Assembly: GCF_004136555.1 (NCBI RefSeq)
Contig: NZ_NOIT01000009.1
Coordinates: 62,001-126,000 of the forward strand
DNA from: Kocuria carniphila
GTDB taxonomy: Bacteria > Actinomycetota > Actinomycetes > Actinomycetales > Micrococcaceae
Direction: 5' to 3'
DNA: 64,000 nucleotides
The translations under genes were made by a program, and so were the position numbers. Positions 44,246 to 52,738 of the stretch are shown in pieces. Under the pieces are notes generated by a model. The model was not told the origin of the DNA, ran no database searches, and saw only the letters and a program-made list of their open reading frames with translations. Numbering within the stretch: position 1 is the first letter of the stretch; every line of letters begins with the position of its first letter.

Positions 44246-45225
44246 TGTGAAACTCCCGGAGCGGCCGCGGGGTAGCCAATAGGACGGGGTGGGGACTGGC
44301 TCTCGGCGGATTCGGAGGAGCAGGTTTCCGGGAGCAGGAGTTCGGTGACTGCGAGTAACCGACGGCGCAGGTTGTCGGACCGGGCGGCAAAGTCCCGCTG
44401 GCGGCGTACATACTCCGCCTTGCCTGCGGGAGTCTCGATGCGCACAGGCTCGTAACCCCACTCGCTCAGCTCGTACGGGGATGCCTCCATGTCCGTGCGG
44501 CGCACATCCCAGGCCAGCTCGAAGCAATCGGCCAACAGATCGGAATTCACGGCGGGCAGCAACTTGTACGCCCACTTGTAGAGGTCCATGTTGGCGTGCA
44601 GGCACCCGGGCTGCTCCATGCGGCGTTGCGTTTCCCGGGTTGGCTGCAGCTCGTTGCGGTCCACGGCCTGCGGCTGGAAGAACCGGAAGGCGTCGAAATG
44701 GGAGCAGCGGATCTTGTGCGATTCCACCACGGCGTTCGTGCCTTCCGCGCCCAGCCTCAGTCCCACGTACTCGTGACGCACACCGTTCTCCTGCGCCTTG
44801 TACGCCATGGCCCACTCGTGCAGACCGAAACAGTCGAACGTGCCGGTCTTGGCCACGGTGTTGGACAGCAACTCTCGGGTGAAGCGAATGGCGGTCTCGC
44901 GCTTGGTCACAAAGCTTTCGAGATCCACGACGACGCCGCTCGCACCCTCGGGTGCGCTCGCCTCCTGAAGTTCGGCCTTCGTGGCGGGGCGGTAGAACTT
45001 CCAATCCGCTCTGTCCTGGGCATCCAACAGGATGGTTCCGACTCCGGGGTGCCACCGCGTGAATTGGGCGGGGGAGAGGGTGTAGTACGTGAACAAGAAA
45101 TCTTCCACGGGGTGCGCACGCCCCTCGTGCCGCCGGTTCAGAAACGGCCTGGTGAAACCGGAAACGCGCTGTTCGTGTACTTGGGACGCCTCCAGCCATT
45201 CCTCACGGAACAGCGCTTTAAGCAC
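44242..45225 (-). CDS. Conserved actinobacterial protein of unknown function
   Basis: 327 residues starting at GTG 45225, overlapping the end of the MarR gene by eight bases and the Rieske gene start by four. Distinct segments are RRHEGRAHPVEDFLFTYYTLSPAQFTRWHPG (quoted as residues 31-61 region: HPVEDFLFTYY and WHPG), FDCFGLHEWAMAY, and RCSHFDAFRFF. I believe the family is often labelled '3-methyladenine DNA glycosylase' in databases, but no glycosylase fold motif is visible. Conserved His, Asp and Trp suggest an enzyme. The C-terminal 30 residues are low-complexity. Confidence 0.65.
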   Translation of the reverse strand: MLKALFREEWLEASQVHEQRVSGFTRPFLNRRHEGRAHPVEDFLFTYYTLSPAQFTRWHPGVGTILLDAQDRADWKFYRPATKAELQEASAPEGASGVVVDLESFVTKRETAIRFTRELLSNTVAKTGTFDCFGLHEWAMAYKAQENGVRHEYVGLRLGAEGTNAVVESHKIRCSHFDAFRFFQPQAVDRNELQPTRETQRRMEQPGCLHANMDLYKWAYKLLPAVNSDLLADCFELAWDVRRTDMEASPYELSEWGYEPVRIETPAGKAEYVRRQRDFAARSDNLRRRLLAVTELLLPETCSSESAESQSPPRPIGYPAAAPGVSQ

Positions 45226-45697
45226 GCGATGCTACTTCTGCCTGCGTGATCATGTACCGCATGGCTGTGTTGAGCTCGTGGACCTGTTCGGGCGTGATGC
45301 CCATGCGTTCCATCATGACTAGGGGTACTTCGGCAGCCTGGTCCTTGAGCGCCCGGCCTTCATCCGTGAGGGTCACGGCCAGCGCGCGCTCATTGTGGGT
45401 GTCGCGGCCGCGGCAGATCAATCCGCGAGCTTCCAATCGCTTCAGCAGCGGCGAGAGAGTGGCCGAATCCTGCATGAGTTCGGAACTCAGATCCTTCACG
45501 GTGCGGGGGCTGGAGCCCCACAAAGACAACATCACCAGGTACTGAGGATGGGTCAGTCCCAGGGGTTCGAGGATGGGGCGGTAACTCTGGACCACCATTC
45601 GAGATGCTACGGACAAGGAGAAACACAACTGGTTCCCCAGGGCCATCGGATCGTGCGGAGTGTTCTCGGAAAGGTTCTCACCAGGTTGGATGTCCAT
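45218..45697 (-). CDS. MarR-family regulator with N-terminal cysteine (OhrR-like)
   Basis: 159 residues from ATG 45697, with GGAGAG six bases upstream. GNQLCFSLSVASRMVVQSY near residue 20 places a cysteine where OhrR/MgrA-type peroxide sensors carry their reactive Cys. The winged helix is TVKDLSSELMQDSATLSPLLKRLEARG. It is the first gene of an overlapping operon with the 327-residue protein and the Rieske protein, so it may regulate that operon in response to oxidants. No ohr gene is adjacent, so the inducer is uncertain. Confidence 0.75.
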   Translation of the reverse strand: MDIQPGENLSENTPHDPMALGNQLCFSLSVASRMVVQSYRPILEPLGLTHPQYLVMLSLWGSSPRTVKDLSSELMQDSATLSPLLKRLEARGLICRGRDTHNERALAVTLTDEGRALKDQAAEVPLVMMERMGITPEQVHELNTAMRYMITQAEVASRA

Positions 45698-45751
45698 GTG
45701 TGCCTCTCCAGCGTTTACTTCTCTAGTCGATAGTTTGTGCACTAAAAGTGT

Positions 45752-45786
45752 AGGTCACGGGCCACTTGGATGGCAGCCCGTGACCT
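45752..45786 (-). terminator. Terminator after lysC
   Basis: AGGTCACGGGC (45752-45762) pairs with GCCCGTGACCT (45776-45786), an 11-base-pair stem with a 13-base loop, 26 bases beyond the lysC stop on the minus strand. It also separates lysC from the MarR promoter. Confidence 0.75.
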
Positions 45787-45811
45787 CAGTAAGTCTGAAG
45801 GTCTGAGAATC

Positions 45812-47098
45812 TCAGCGACCGGTTCCCCCGTACACGGTGGCCTCGTTATCCGCGTCCAAACCGAAAGCGGTGTGGATGGCGCGCACTGCGGTGTCCAACT
45901 TGCTGACATCGGTGATCACGGAGATCCGCACCTCAGAGGTCGAAATCATGTCCACGTTGATGTCCGCGTTGGCCAGGGCCTCGAAGAACTTGAACGACAC
46001 TCCGGTGTTCGTTTTCATTCCCGCGCCTACCAGGGAGATCTTACCCACCTGATCGTCATAATCGAGACTCGTGTAACCGATCTTTTCCTCTGCAGCGCGC
46101 AGAAGGTTCATGGCCAGGTCACCCTGGGACTCGTCCAGGGTGAAGGACAGGTCGGTCATGGGGCGATCCCCGGTGGAGACGTTCTGCACGATCATGTCCA
46201 CATTGACCTTGGAATCCGCGAGCAAGCGGAAGATACGGGACGCGATTCCAGGGCGGTCCGGGACACCCACCACGGTGATCTTGGCCTGGGTGCGGTCGTG
46301 TGCGATTCCGGAAATCAGCGGCTGTTCCAAGGGAATCTCCTTCTGCGGCGTGAAGTTTTCGTGGGGCGTGGGCATGACCCAGGTGCCTTCGTTATGGCTG
46401 AACGACGAGCGGACGTGCAAGGGCACGTTGAAGCGGCGCGCGTACTCCACGCAGCGCAGGTGCAGGATCTTGGCTCCGTTGGCGGCCAATTCCAGCATTT
46501 CCTCGGAAGACACCCGGTCGAGCTTCTGCGCCGAAGGAACGATGCGCGGATCGGCCGTGTACACGCCGTCCACGTCCGAATAGATTTCGCACACGTCCGC
46601 GTTGAGCGCGGCAGCCAGTGCGACGGCGGTGGTGTCGGAACCGCCACGACCGAGCGTGGTGATGTCTTTGGTCGAACGGTGCACGCCCTGGAAACCAGCG
46701 ATGATCGCAATGTTTCCGGCGTCCAGTGCCTCGCGCACTCGGAAGGGGTTGACCTCCACGAGCTTGGCCGCACCGTGGTCACCGTCGGTGATCATGCCGG
46801 CCTGTGAGCCGGTGAAGGACTGGGCCGGTACGCCGACCTCGGAGATAGCCATGGCCAGCAGCGCCATGGAAATGCGTTCGCCTGCGGTCAGGAGCATATC
46901 CAGCTCGCGGGCCGGTGGCTTGCGAGCGACCTCGATGGCCAGATCCAGCAGGTCATCGGTGGTGTCGCCCATGGCGGAGACGACCACCACGACATCGTTG
47001 CCGGCGTTGCGGGTCTCGGCGACCCGGCGGGCAACTCGGCGGATTCCGTCGGCATCAGAAACCGAGGAACCACCGAACTTTTGGACAATGAGGCTCAT
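45812..47098 (-). CDS. lysC: Aspartate kinase
   Basis: 428 residues; ATG with GAGAGGA five bases upstream. [19 protein letters not shown] at the start is the kinase signature, [19 protein letters not shown] near residue 155 the catalytic/aspartate site, and two ACT domains follow from about residue 265. It makes aspartyl phosphate for lysine, threonine and methionine synthesis. As in related bacteria an internal start could give a beta subunit. The usual partner asd is not next to it; the order here is dnaX-recR-lysC and then a terminator. Confidence 0.94.
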   Translation of the reverse strand: MSLIVQKFGGSSVSDADGIRRVARRVAETRNAGNDVVVVVSAMGDTTDDLLDLAIEVARKPPARELDMLLTAGERISMALLAMAISEVGVPAQSFTGSQAGMITDGDHGAAKLVEVNPFRVREALDAGNIAIIAGFQGVHRSTKDITTLGRGGSDTTAVALAAALNADVCEIYSDVDGVYTADPRIVPSAQKLDRVSSEEMLELAANGAKILHLRCVEYARRFNVPLHVRSSFSHNEGTWVMPTPHENFTPQKEIPLEQPLISGIAHDRTQAKITVVGVPDRPGIASRIFRLLADSKVNVDMIVQNVSTGDRPMTDLSFTLDESQGDLAMNLLRAAEEKIGYTSLDYDDQVGKISLVGAGMKTNTGVSFKFFEALANADINVDMISTSEVRISVITDVSKLDTAVRAIHTAFGLDADNEATVYGGTGR

Positions 47099-47208
47099 AC
47101 ATTCCTCTCGGACTGCGCAAGAATCACGCGATCAAGTGGTTTGGCGTCCATGCTAACCGTTTGCGCAACCATGATCGTTTCGGAGTCCAATGAGGCGAAG
47201 CTGGGAAG

Positions 47209-47814
47209 TCAGTTCGCCTCCGCGATGACCGTGCGGCCCTCGAAGGCTCGCCCGAGAGTGACTTCGTCCGCATATTCCAGGTCGCCGCCCACTGGAAGAC
47301 CCGAGGCCAAACGGGTGACCCGGATACCCAGGGTCTTGAGCATGCGGGACAAGTATGTGGCGGTGGCTTCACCTTCCAGGTTGGGGTCCGTAGCCAGCAC
47401 GATCTCCTGGATTGTTTCGTCCGACAACCGCGTCATGAGTTCACGGATGCGCAACTGATCGGGGCCCACACCCTGGAGGGGTGAGATAGCCCCACCGAGC
47501 ACGTGGTAGAGCCCGCGGTAACTGCGGGTGCGTTCGATGGCCATGACGTCTTTGGATTCCTCGACCACACAGATGACGGTGCGGTCGCGGCGAGCGTCAC
47601 GGCAGATGGCGCATTCTTCTTGTTCGGTCACGTTGCCGCACACCTGACAAAAGGACACGGACGTTTTGACCGTGGTGATGGCATCCACGAGTTGCTGGAC
47701 CTCGTCCTTGTCAGCGTCGAGCAGGTGGAATGCGATGCGCTGTGCGGATTTGGGTCCTACTCCCGGGAGCCTTCCCAGCTCATCGATGAGGTCTTGGACC
47801 GCGCCTTCGTACAC
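47209..47814 (-). CDS. recR: Recombination mediator RecR
   Basis: 201 residues from GTG 47814 with GGAG four bases upstream. [24 protein letters not shown] is split as the helix-hairpin-helix near residues 9-32, Cys56/59/68/71 form the zinc finger ([16 protein letters not shown]), and the Toprim domain ([13 protein letters not shown]) follows. With RecO it loads RecA at gaps. It lies 21 bases after dnaX; the small ybaB/ebfC gene that often stands between the two is absent. Confidence 0.95.
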   Translation of the reverse strand: MYEGAVQDLIDELGRLPGVGPKSAQRIAFHLLDADKDEVQQLVDAITTVKTSVSFCQVCGNVTEQEECAICRDARRDRTVICVVEESKDVMAIERTRSYRGLYHVLGGAISPLQGVGPDQLRIRELMTRLSDETIQEIVLATDPNLEGEATATYLSRMLKTLGIRVTRLASGLPVGGDLEYADEVTLGRAFEGRTVIAEAN

Positions 47815-47835
47815 AGTTCTCCTTGGGGGATTCGG

Positions 47836-50800
47836 TTAGTTCGCTTGATGGGGGCGCTCTTCGATGAGCAGGCCCCCCAGAATTCGTTCAATCGCCGCGC
47901 GGCCATACAACGACGAGTCCTCGATGGACTCATCATCCGCACTCGGCGAGAAGTTCTCGTCGTCGTTGGTGTCCGAGGAGTCTTCGGTCTGGGGCGCTGA
48001 GGGGCGTTGCCGTGCCGCGGCAATTTCCGCCGCGTGGCGTTCCCTGAAGCTCGGCCGTTGATTGCGAGGGCTGCTGACCTGGGCAGGTGCTTGTTCGCGA
48101 GATCCGCTCGGGCGACGATCCGAAGTCTCATAGAGGTCAGCGGGCGGCTCCTCTTCCGGAGGAGGCGGGGGTTCATTGGGCGTCCAGTACTCGTTGTTGG
48201 GCTCGGATGGGTGCTCGGGAGCCTGAGCGAACTGCCGCCCGCCGGACGCTGACGGCCGATTCTGAACCGATGCCGATGCCGATGCCGATGCCGATGTCTG
48301 AGCGGACTCCTGCCCGTCGGGGTCTGAGTCGGATTCCTGGGTTGTCTGCCGAATCCCGGAACCGGATGGCGAAGCGTCGCTCGTGTTCTCGGTGTTGGGA
48401 GCACGCCCCTGTTCCTGCCCAAGGCTGTCGACCGGTTGGGATTCGGCGGCCATGTCCTCACGGGTGTCCCCGGAAGTGTCCACGGACGACGTTTCAGGAT
48501 TGGTGAGGTCAGCGTTGTCAGAGCCAACATCTTCGCCCGTGCCAATGGTGAGGTCCGCAGGGGAGATGGGCGTCGGATCCGACGACTCGACTGAGGAATC
48601 TTCCACGACCGGAGCCGCTTTAGCTTCCCCCGTCTGAGCCTCATCAGCTTGATCCGAGGAGTCAGCATCTGATGTTGACTCGGCGGGCCTACCCTGCGGG
48701 ATTTTCGCCACGGACCATGATGTCACGGGCTCTTCCGGAGAGGGCTCAGGTTCGGGCTGCGGGGTACTTTCACGGTCTTGCGGGGTGCGGCGGGAGGCTT
48801 GCTCTTGCTCTCCCTGATCGCGTCCCAGGTCATTGGACTGTTCGGTGGGCTGCTCCCCAGCCGTCTGCTGGGGCTCGGCCGCGGGCCGCCGGCGCTGCGC
48901 ACCGAAACCTTCCTGCTCACGGAAGTATGCGGGCGGCTCGGTGGTGGACTGCTGTTCCTCGTGGCCCTGGTGGCCGTGGGGTCCCTCGTGAGTGCGGCGA
49001 TCTTGGCCGCCACCCGCCTGGTCCGGCCTTCCCTGCCCATTGCTGGGTTGTCTGCCCCCACGGCCAGGGCCGCCCGGTCCACTACCACCGGGATTCCCAC
49101 CGCGCGTGGGGCCACCGGAACCGCCACCGCTTTGGCCTCCGCCGTGGGTATCGCCGGGACGCACTGCTTCGATGCGGCAGTCGATACCGAGCACGGAGTG
49201 GATGGCCGCGCGCACGTCGTTCTCGAAGCGCGGGAAGTTCAGCAGATCGCCCTCGGCATCGAAAGCGATGCGCAGGGTCTGACCGTCGAATGTCACGGGG
49301 GTGCCACGCATCGTGACCGTCCAGGCGACGCGACGGATCTCGGCCAGCGCGGACACGATTTCCGGCCAGGATGCGCGCAGCAACTCGATCTCCCCACCCT
49401 GGTCCGCGGAGGCATGAGTCTCCGCGCTCTGAGCTGGGGCAGTGTGGCCCTGAGCTCCGCCAGTTCCGCTGGGCGCCCCCGATGGGGCGGCACCACGGCT
49501 CTGGCCGGGTTCCTCCGAATCAGGGCGTGCCGGCGTGGTGTCTCGGTGTTCCGGTCCGTGATCGACCGGACCGTTGTCGTGGGCGGCATCTGGTTCGCCT
49601 GGGCCGGTCCGGCCGTCTGCAGGAGGCGTGTCGCTACCGGTCTCACGTTCGCGCTCTGGAACCGGCTCTGCGGCTGCCGGGTGTGAAGTTCCTTCCGGTT
49701 CCTCGGTGCCGTCCTGAGGATCCGTGGGCTCTTCGACAGTCGGGGCGTTCATGCCCGCCGACGGCGGAGCTTCAGTCGGTGGGGCTGCTGGCTGGGGCGC
49801 ACGCTCAGGTGCGGTTTGGTGCTGTGGCGCGGGAGCGGCGTCGTCGGTGGGGACGTGCTGATCGGTCTCAGGGGCGCCCTGGCGAATACCGGCGCCGCGA
49901 GGAATGCTCAGGCGGCGCTCGAGGCGGTCCACGCGGGCTGTGATGCCGCGCGTGGTGTGGTCCGCGGAGGGCAGGAGAATGCGCGCACACAACAACTCGA
50001 GGTGAAGCTGAGGCGAAGTAGCCCCGGTCATCTCGTTGAGCGCGGTGTTAGTGATGTCCGCGGCGCGGGAGAGCTCTGCGGCCCCGAGCTGATTGGCCTG
50101 ATTGCGCAAGCGATTGATCTGCTCGGTGGGCATGCCGTGCAGGATGTTGGCGGCGGAATCCGGAACCGCGTTGACCACGACCAGGTCGCGGAAGCGTTCC
50201 AGGAGGTCCTCGACAAATCGACGCGGGTCCTGGCCGGTCTGAACCACGCGATCGATGGCGCTGAACACCGTGGCGGCGTCGCCGGCGGCGAAGGCATCCA
50301 CGACGTCGTCGAGGAGGGCCGCGTGCGTGTAGCCGAGCAAGGCCACCGCGAGGTCGTAGGTCATGCCACGGTCATCGGAACCGGCCATGAGCTGGTCCAA
50401 CACGGACAGCGAATCGCGAACGGAACCGCCGCCGGCGCGAACCACGAGGGACAGGACACCGGGCTCCGTGGCCACATGTTCCTGCTCGCTCAGCAGCTCC
50501 AGGTACTGCATGAGCGGCTCGGGAGGAACCAGCCGGAACGGGTAGTGGTGGGTACGCGAGCGAATGGTGGTGAGCACCTTGGACGGCTCGGTGGTCGCGA
50601 AGATGAACTTCACGTGCTCCGGAGGCTCTTCCACGATTTTCAGGAGTGCATTGAATCCCTCGCGCGTGACCATGTGCGCCTCATCGATGATGAAGATCTT
50701 GTAGCGATCCCGCACCGGAGCGAAAGTAGCGCGTTCGCGCAGGTCACGGGCATGATCCACGCCGCCGTGTGAGGCCGCGTCCATCTCGATGACGTCCAAC

Positions 50801-51063
50801 GAGCCAGCGCCGTCGCGGGAGAGATCCCGGCAAGAATCGCAGTGCCCGCACGGCGTGGCCGTGGGGCCCTCGGCACAGTTGAGGCAGCGCGCGAGAATAC
50901 GGGCCGACGTGGTCTTGCCGCAACCGCGGGGACCGGAGAACAAATAGGCGTGATTGACCCTGTTCTTGCGCAGGGCAGTCATGAGGGGCTCGGTCACATG
51001 TTCCTGACCGATGACATCCTCGAAGGTCTCCGGGCGATAGCGGCGGTACAGGGCGGTAGTCAC
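47836..51063 (-). CDS. dnaX: DNA polymerase III subunits gamma/tau
   Basis: 1075 residues from GTG 51063. The AAA+ clamp-loader domain has Walker A GPRGCGKTT (residues 44-52), zinc cysteines 60, 63, 72, 75 and 78, and Walker B IIDEAHMV. The gamma-tau domain is near residues 560-640 (ELLRASWPEIVSALAEIRR). Between and after these lie long Pro/Gly/Gln/Glu-rich disordered stretches, including about 400 residues before the conserved C-terminal YGRAAIERILGGLLIEE. A five-unit CCGATG repeat (48267-48296) encodes SASAS. No Shine-Dalgarno sequence precedes the GTG, while TAAAGT seven bases upstream would fit a leaderless mRNA. Confidence 0.95.
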   Translation of the reverse strand: MTTALYRRYRPETFEDVIGQEHVTEPLMTALRKNRVNHAYLFSGPRGCGKTTSARILARCLNCAEGPTATPCGHCDSCRDLSRDGAGSLDVIEMDAASHGGVDHARDLRERATFAPVRDRYKIFIIDEAHMVTREGFNALLKIVEEPPEHVKFIFATTEPSKVLTTIRSRTHHYPFRLVPPEPLMQYLELLSEQEHVATEPGVLSLVVRAGGGSVRDSLSVLDQLMAGSDDRGMTYDLAVALLGYTHAALLDDVVDAFAAGDAATVFSAIDRVVQTGQDPRRFVEDLLERFRDLVVVNAVPDSAANILHGMPTEQINRLRNQANQLGAAELSRAADITNTALNEMTGATSPQLHLELLCARILLPSADHTTRGITARVDRLERRLSIPRGAGIRQGAPETDQHVPTDDAAPAPQHQTAPERAPQPAAPPTEAPPSAGMNAPTVEEPTDPQDGTEEPEGTSHPAAAEPVPERERETGSDTPPADGRTGPGEPDAAHDNGPVDHGPEHRDTTPARPDSEEPGQSRGAAPSGAPSGTGGAQGHTAPAQSAETHASADQGGEIELLRASWPEIVSALAEIRRVAWTVTMRGTPVTFDGQTLRIAFDAEGDLLNFPRFENDVRAAIHSVLGIDCRIEAVRPGDTHGGGQSGGGSGGPTRGGNPGGSGPGGPGRGGRQPSNGQGRPDQAGGGQDRRTHEGPHGHQGHEEQQSTTEPPAYFREQEGFGAQRRRPAAEPQQTAGEQPTEQSNDLGRDQGEQEQASRRTPQDRESTPQPEPEPSPEEPVTSWSVAKIPQGRPAESTSDADSSDQADEAQTGEAKAAPVVEDSSVESSDPTPISPADLTIGTGEDVGSDNADLTNPETSSVDTSGDTREDMAAESQPVDSLGQEQGRAPNTENTSDASPSGSGIRQTTQESDSDPDGQESAQTSASASASASVQNRPSASGGRQFAQAPEHPSEPNNEYWTPNEPPPPPEEEPPADLYETSDRRPSGSREQAPAQVSSPRNQRPSFRERHAAEIAAARQRPSAPQTEDSSDTNDDENFSPSADDESIEDSSLYGRAAIERILGGLLIEERPHQAN
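48267..48296. repeat. Hexanucleotide repeat within dnaX
   Basis: Five exact CCGATG units run in tandem. On the coding strand they encode alternating Ser and Ala in the disordered tail; changes in unit number would keep the frame. Confidence 0.85.
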
Positions 51064-51133
51064 GTATGAAACTTTAGCCGCGGTCACCGACAGGCACAGC
51101 GCGACCGCACGGTTGGGGAGTTAGAGACGAAAA

Positions 51134-51220
51134 GACCCCTCGCGCACCCGCCAGAGCCCATTTACCCTTGCTACCTTCCGGTCCTGGGGGAGTTCAACAG
51201 GATGACGCCACACGAGGGGC
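51134..51220 (-). ncRNA. ffs: Signal recognition particle RNA, small bacterial type
   Basis: On the minus strand the sequence CCAGGACCGGAAGGTAGCA, followed by AGGGTAA, is the helix-8 tetraloop and symmetric/asymmetric loop region bound by Ffh. The ends CCCCTCG and CGAGGGG pair to close the hairpin, giving a 4.5S-type RNA of about 87 bases. TCTTTTCGTC after it on the minus strand would help termination. It lies just upstream of dnaX in the same orientation, a common actinobacterial arrangement. Exact ends are estimated. Confidence 0.9.
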
Positions 51221-51417
51221 TGCCCATTACTTTAGCTCAACTGATGGCAGAGTTCTAAACCGACCGGGCGTCCATATCGGATCGCATGCTGTCGGTCGAC
51301 GACGACGCCGCTCGGTCCGGATTTTGCCCTAGCTTCACCCTCGATTCGCATCAGGGCTTCGAGTTCCGCTATGCTGAGTGCCGCACGTTGCCCACGCGTT
51401 GGGGAATGTGCACGCCT

Positions 51418-51502
51418 GGAGGATTCGCCTAGCGGCCTATGGCGCACGCCTGGAACGCGTGTTGGGTTAACGCCCTCGGGGGTTCAAATCCCCCATCCTC
51501 CG
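51418..51502 (+). tRNA. tRNA-Ser (anticodon GGA)
   Basis: The acceptor GGAGGAT pairs with ATCCTCC and the discriminator is G. The anticodon stem CACGC/GCGTG encloses CTGGAAC, giving anticodon GGA for UCC codons. A long variable arm (TTGGGTTAACGCCCTCG region) and the T-arm GGGGGTTCAAATCCCCC are typical for serine tRNAs. The 3' CCA is not encoded. Length is 85 bases. Confidence 0.95.
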
Positions 51503-52037
51503 CGTTGTCAAGTAGCCCCTGGCTAGTGGAAACACCGGTCAGGGGCTACTTTCATGTTCGGGGTGCCGGATCCGCCCAGCACCACGTTGCTGACCTATGA
51601 CCCACGTCCCAATCCTGGACATGTGAGGCACTGTTCTGTAGCCGACGACATTTCAGGTCGAGATGCGTATCGAAAAGGCACTCTGAAGTGCGTTCTCGCG
51701 CCACAGATGTCAGGGCCTTCTAAGACCGCGGCTTTGTGGTGGTATTCGACCCGAGTTTCGGCCGTCCAGGACTGGTGGACTGCACACTCATCGACGGTGC
51801 GACCAAGATTCCCCGCACCCCGCATGCTGATCGACGATAGAGCCAAGAATCATTCGGTTCCAGGCGTTACCGTCGATCAGGATGCACTGGCTCAGGTGTG
51901 AGGGCACTACCGTCGACCAGAATGCAGTGCCACCGCCGAGCCTCCGTGCGCCGCGAGCGGTGGCAGAGGGTCAGCCGTTCCGGCGCCTGGCAACAGTGTC
52001 TGCATAGGCGGTATCAGGTGGGGCTAGAGCCCCGGAG
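51503..52037. other. Gene-poor stretch with degenerate repeats
   Basis: About 535 bases follow the tRNA without a gene I can support. The two overlapping open frames here (115 and 83 codons) match nothing I know. Degenerate repeats occur: TACCGTCGATCAGGATGC at 51868 and TACCGTCGACCAGAATGC at 51908 are 40 bases apart, and GCATGCTGATCGACGATAG at 51822 is an inverted relative. No copy of the tRNA 3' end is seen, so there is no evidence for an integrated island. Confidence 0.5.
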
Positions 52038-52430
52038 CTACCGCTTCTTGGGCGTGAACGACGTGGTGCACTTCCAGATCGTGTTGCCCTGCTTCGCGGA
52101 TACCTCCACAACCACCTTGCGTCCGGGTGTTGCACCGGCGATGGGGTACTTGATCGACGCGGTGCCCTTGGTGGAGGCGGTCGCGTACTTGGTGTTCGTG
52201 GTGGTCTTGTACTTGGCCTTGGTGGTGACCTTGGAACGTGCCCCCACCTTGGACACGTTCACGTACGTGTTCGTGTACTGGCGGGGCTGAGTCACGGACA
52301 TGGTGGCCTTGCACGGCTTGACCACCGCGGCTTCGGCAGGTGCGGTGCCGACGGCAACGGTGCCGGAAGCCAAGAACAATGCAATGAGTCCGGTCGTCAC
52401 AGAACGACGGAAGGATGATGCGGCAATCAT
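52038..52430 (-). CDS. Small secreted basic protein
   Basis: 130 residues with a clear Sec signal peptide (RRSVTTGLIALFLASGTVAV, cleavage after AEA near residue 34). The mature part is Lys/Thr-rich, about 95 residues, with two cysteines (CKATM and WKCTT) near its ends that could form a disulfide around a beta-rich domain (TYVNVSKVGARSKV, VVVEVSAKQGN). I do not recognise the family; it resembles single Ig-like/adhesive cell-surface modules. AAAGGA lies about nine bases before the ATG. Confidence 0.7.
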   Translation of the reverse strand: MIAASSFRRSVTTGLIALFLASGTVAVGTAPAEAAVVKPCKATMSVTQPRQYTNTYVNVSKVGARSKVTTKAKYKTTTNTKYATASTKGTASIKYPIAGATPGRKVVVEVSAKQGNTIWKCTTSFTPKKR

Positions 52431-52680
52431 GCGCGGATCCTTTGTTACGGGCGATAACTCTCCGAACTCGGAACCAATATTCCGCGTCAGGACGGCCCAG
52501 CCAGGCCGTGAGTCCCTCGCCGATCAGGGGGATGCTCACATCATAAGGACACTCATGACCTGCCAGTAACTATTGTCACAAAATGACGCGCACGAGTTTT
52601 CCAGGCTGCCGAGGCTGCAGACGCCGCCGCGCCCAGTTCGGCGCACATCGTCACCGCACCGGGCCTCCCACGTTTAACAG

Positions 52681-52717
52681 CGCCGCGGCCACGCTCGAAA
52701 GGAGCGTGGCCGCGGCG
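52681..52717 (-). terminator. Terminator after the secreted nuclease gene
   Basis: CGCCGCGGCCACGCTC (52681-52696) pairs perfectly with GAGCGTGGCCGCGGCG (52702-52717) around GAAAG. A copy of the dispersed word overlaps the distal arm (52712-52722). The remainder of the 308-base gap to 52430 shows only a likely promoter region of the small secreted gene. Confidence 0.85.
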
Positions 52718-52738
52718 TCGTCGGCGGTGCTGTGAAGG

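Noticed and set aside
44242-45225. Naming this gene a 3-methyladenine DNA glycosylase
   Set aside because: No helix-hairpin-helix or AAG-type motif can be seen; that label is a common database transfer I cannot support.
51554-51901. A 115-codon open frame on the plus strand and an 83-codon one on the minus strand after tRNA-Ser
   Set aside because: They overlap each other, have odd composition, lack ribosome sites and match no family I know; they are treated as chance frames over degenerate repeats.
51418-52040. tRNA-Ser as an attachment site for an integrated island
   Set aside because: No second copy of the tRNA 3' end, integrase or atypical gene block was found downstream in the window.
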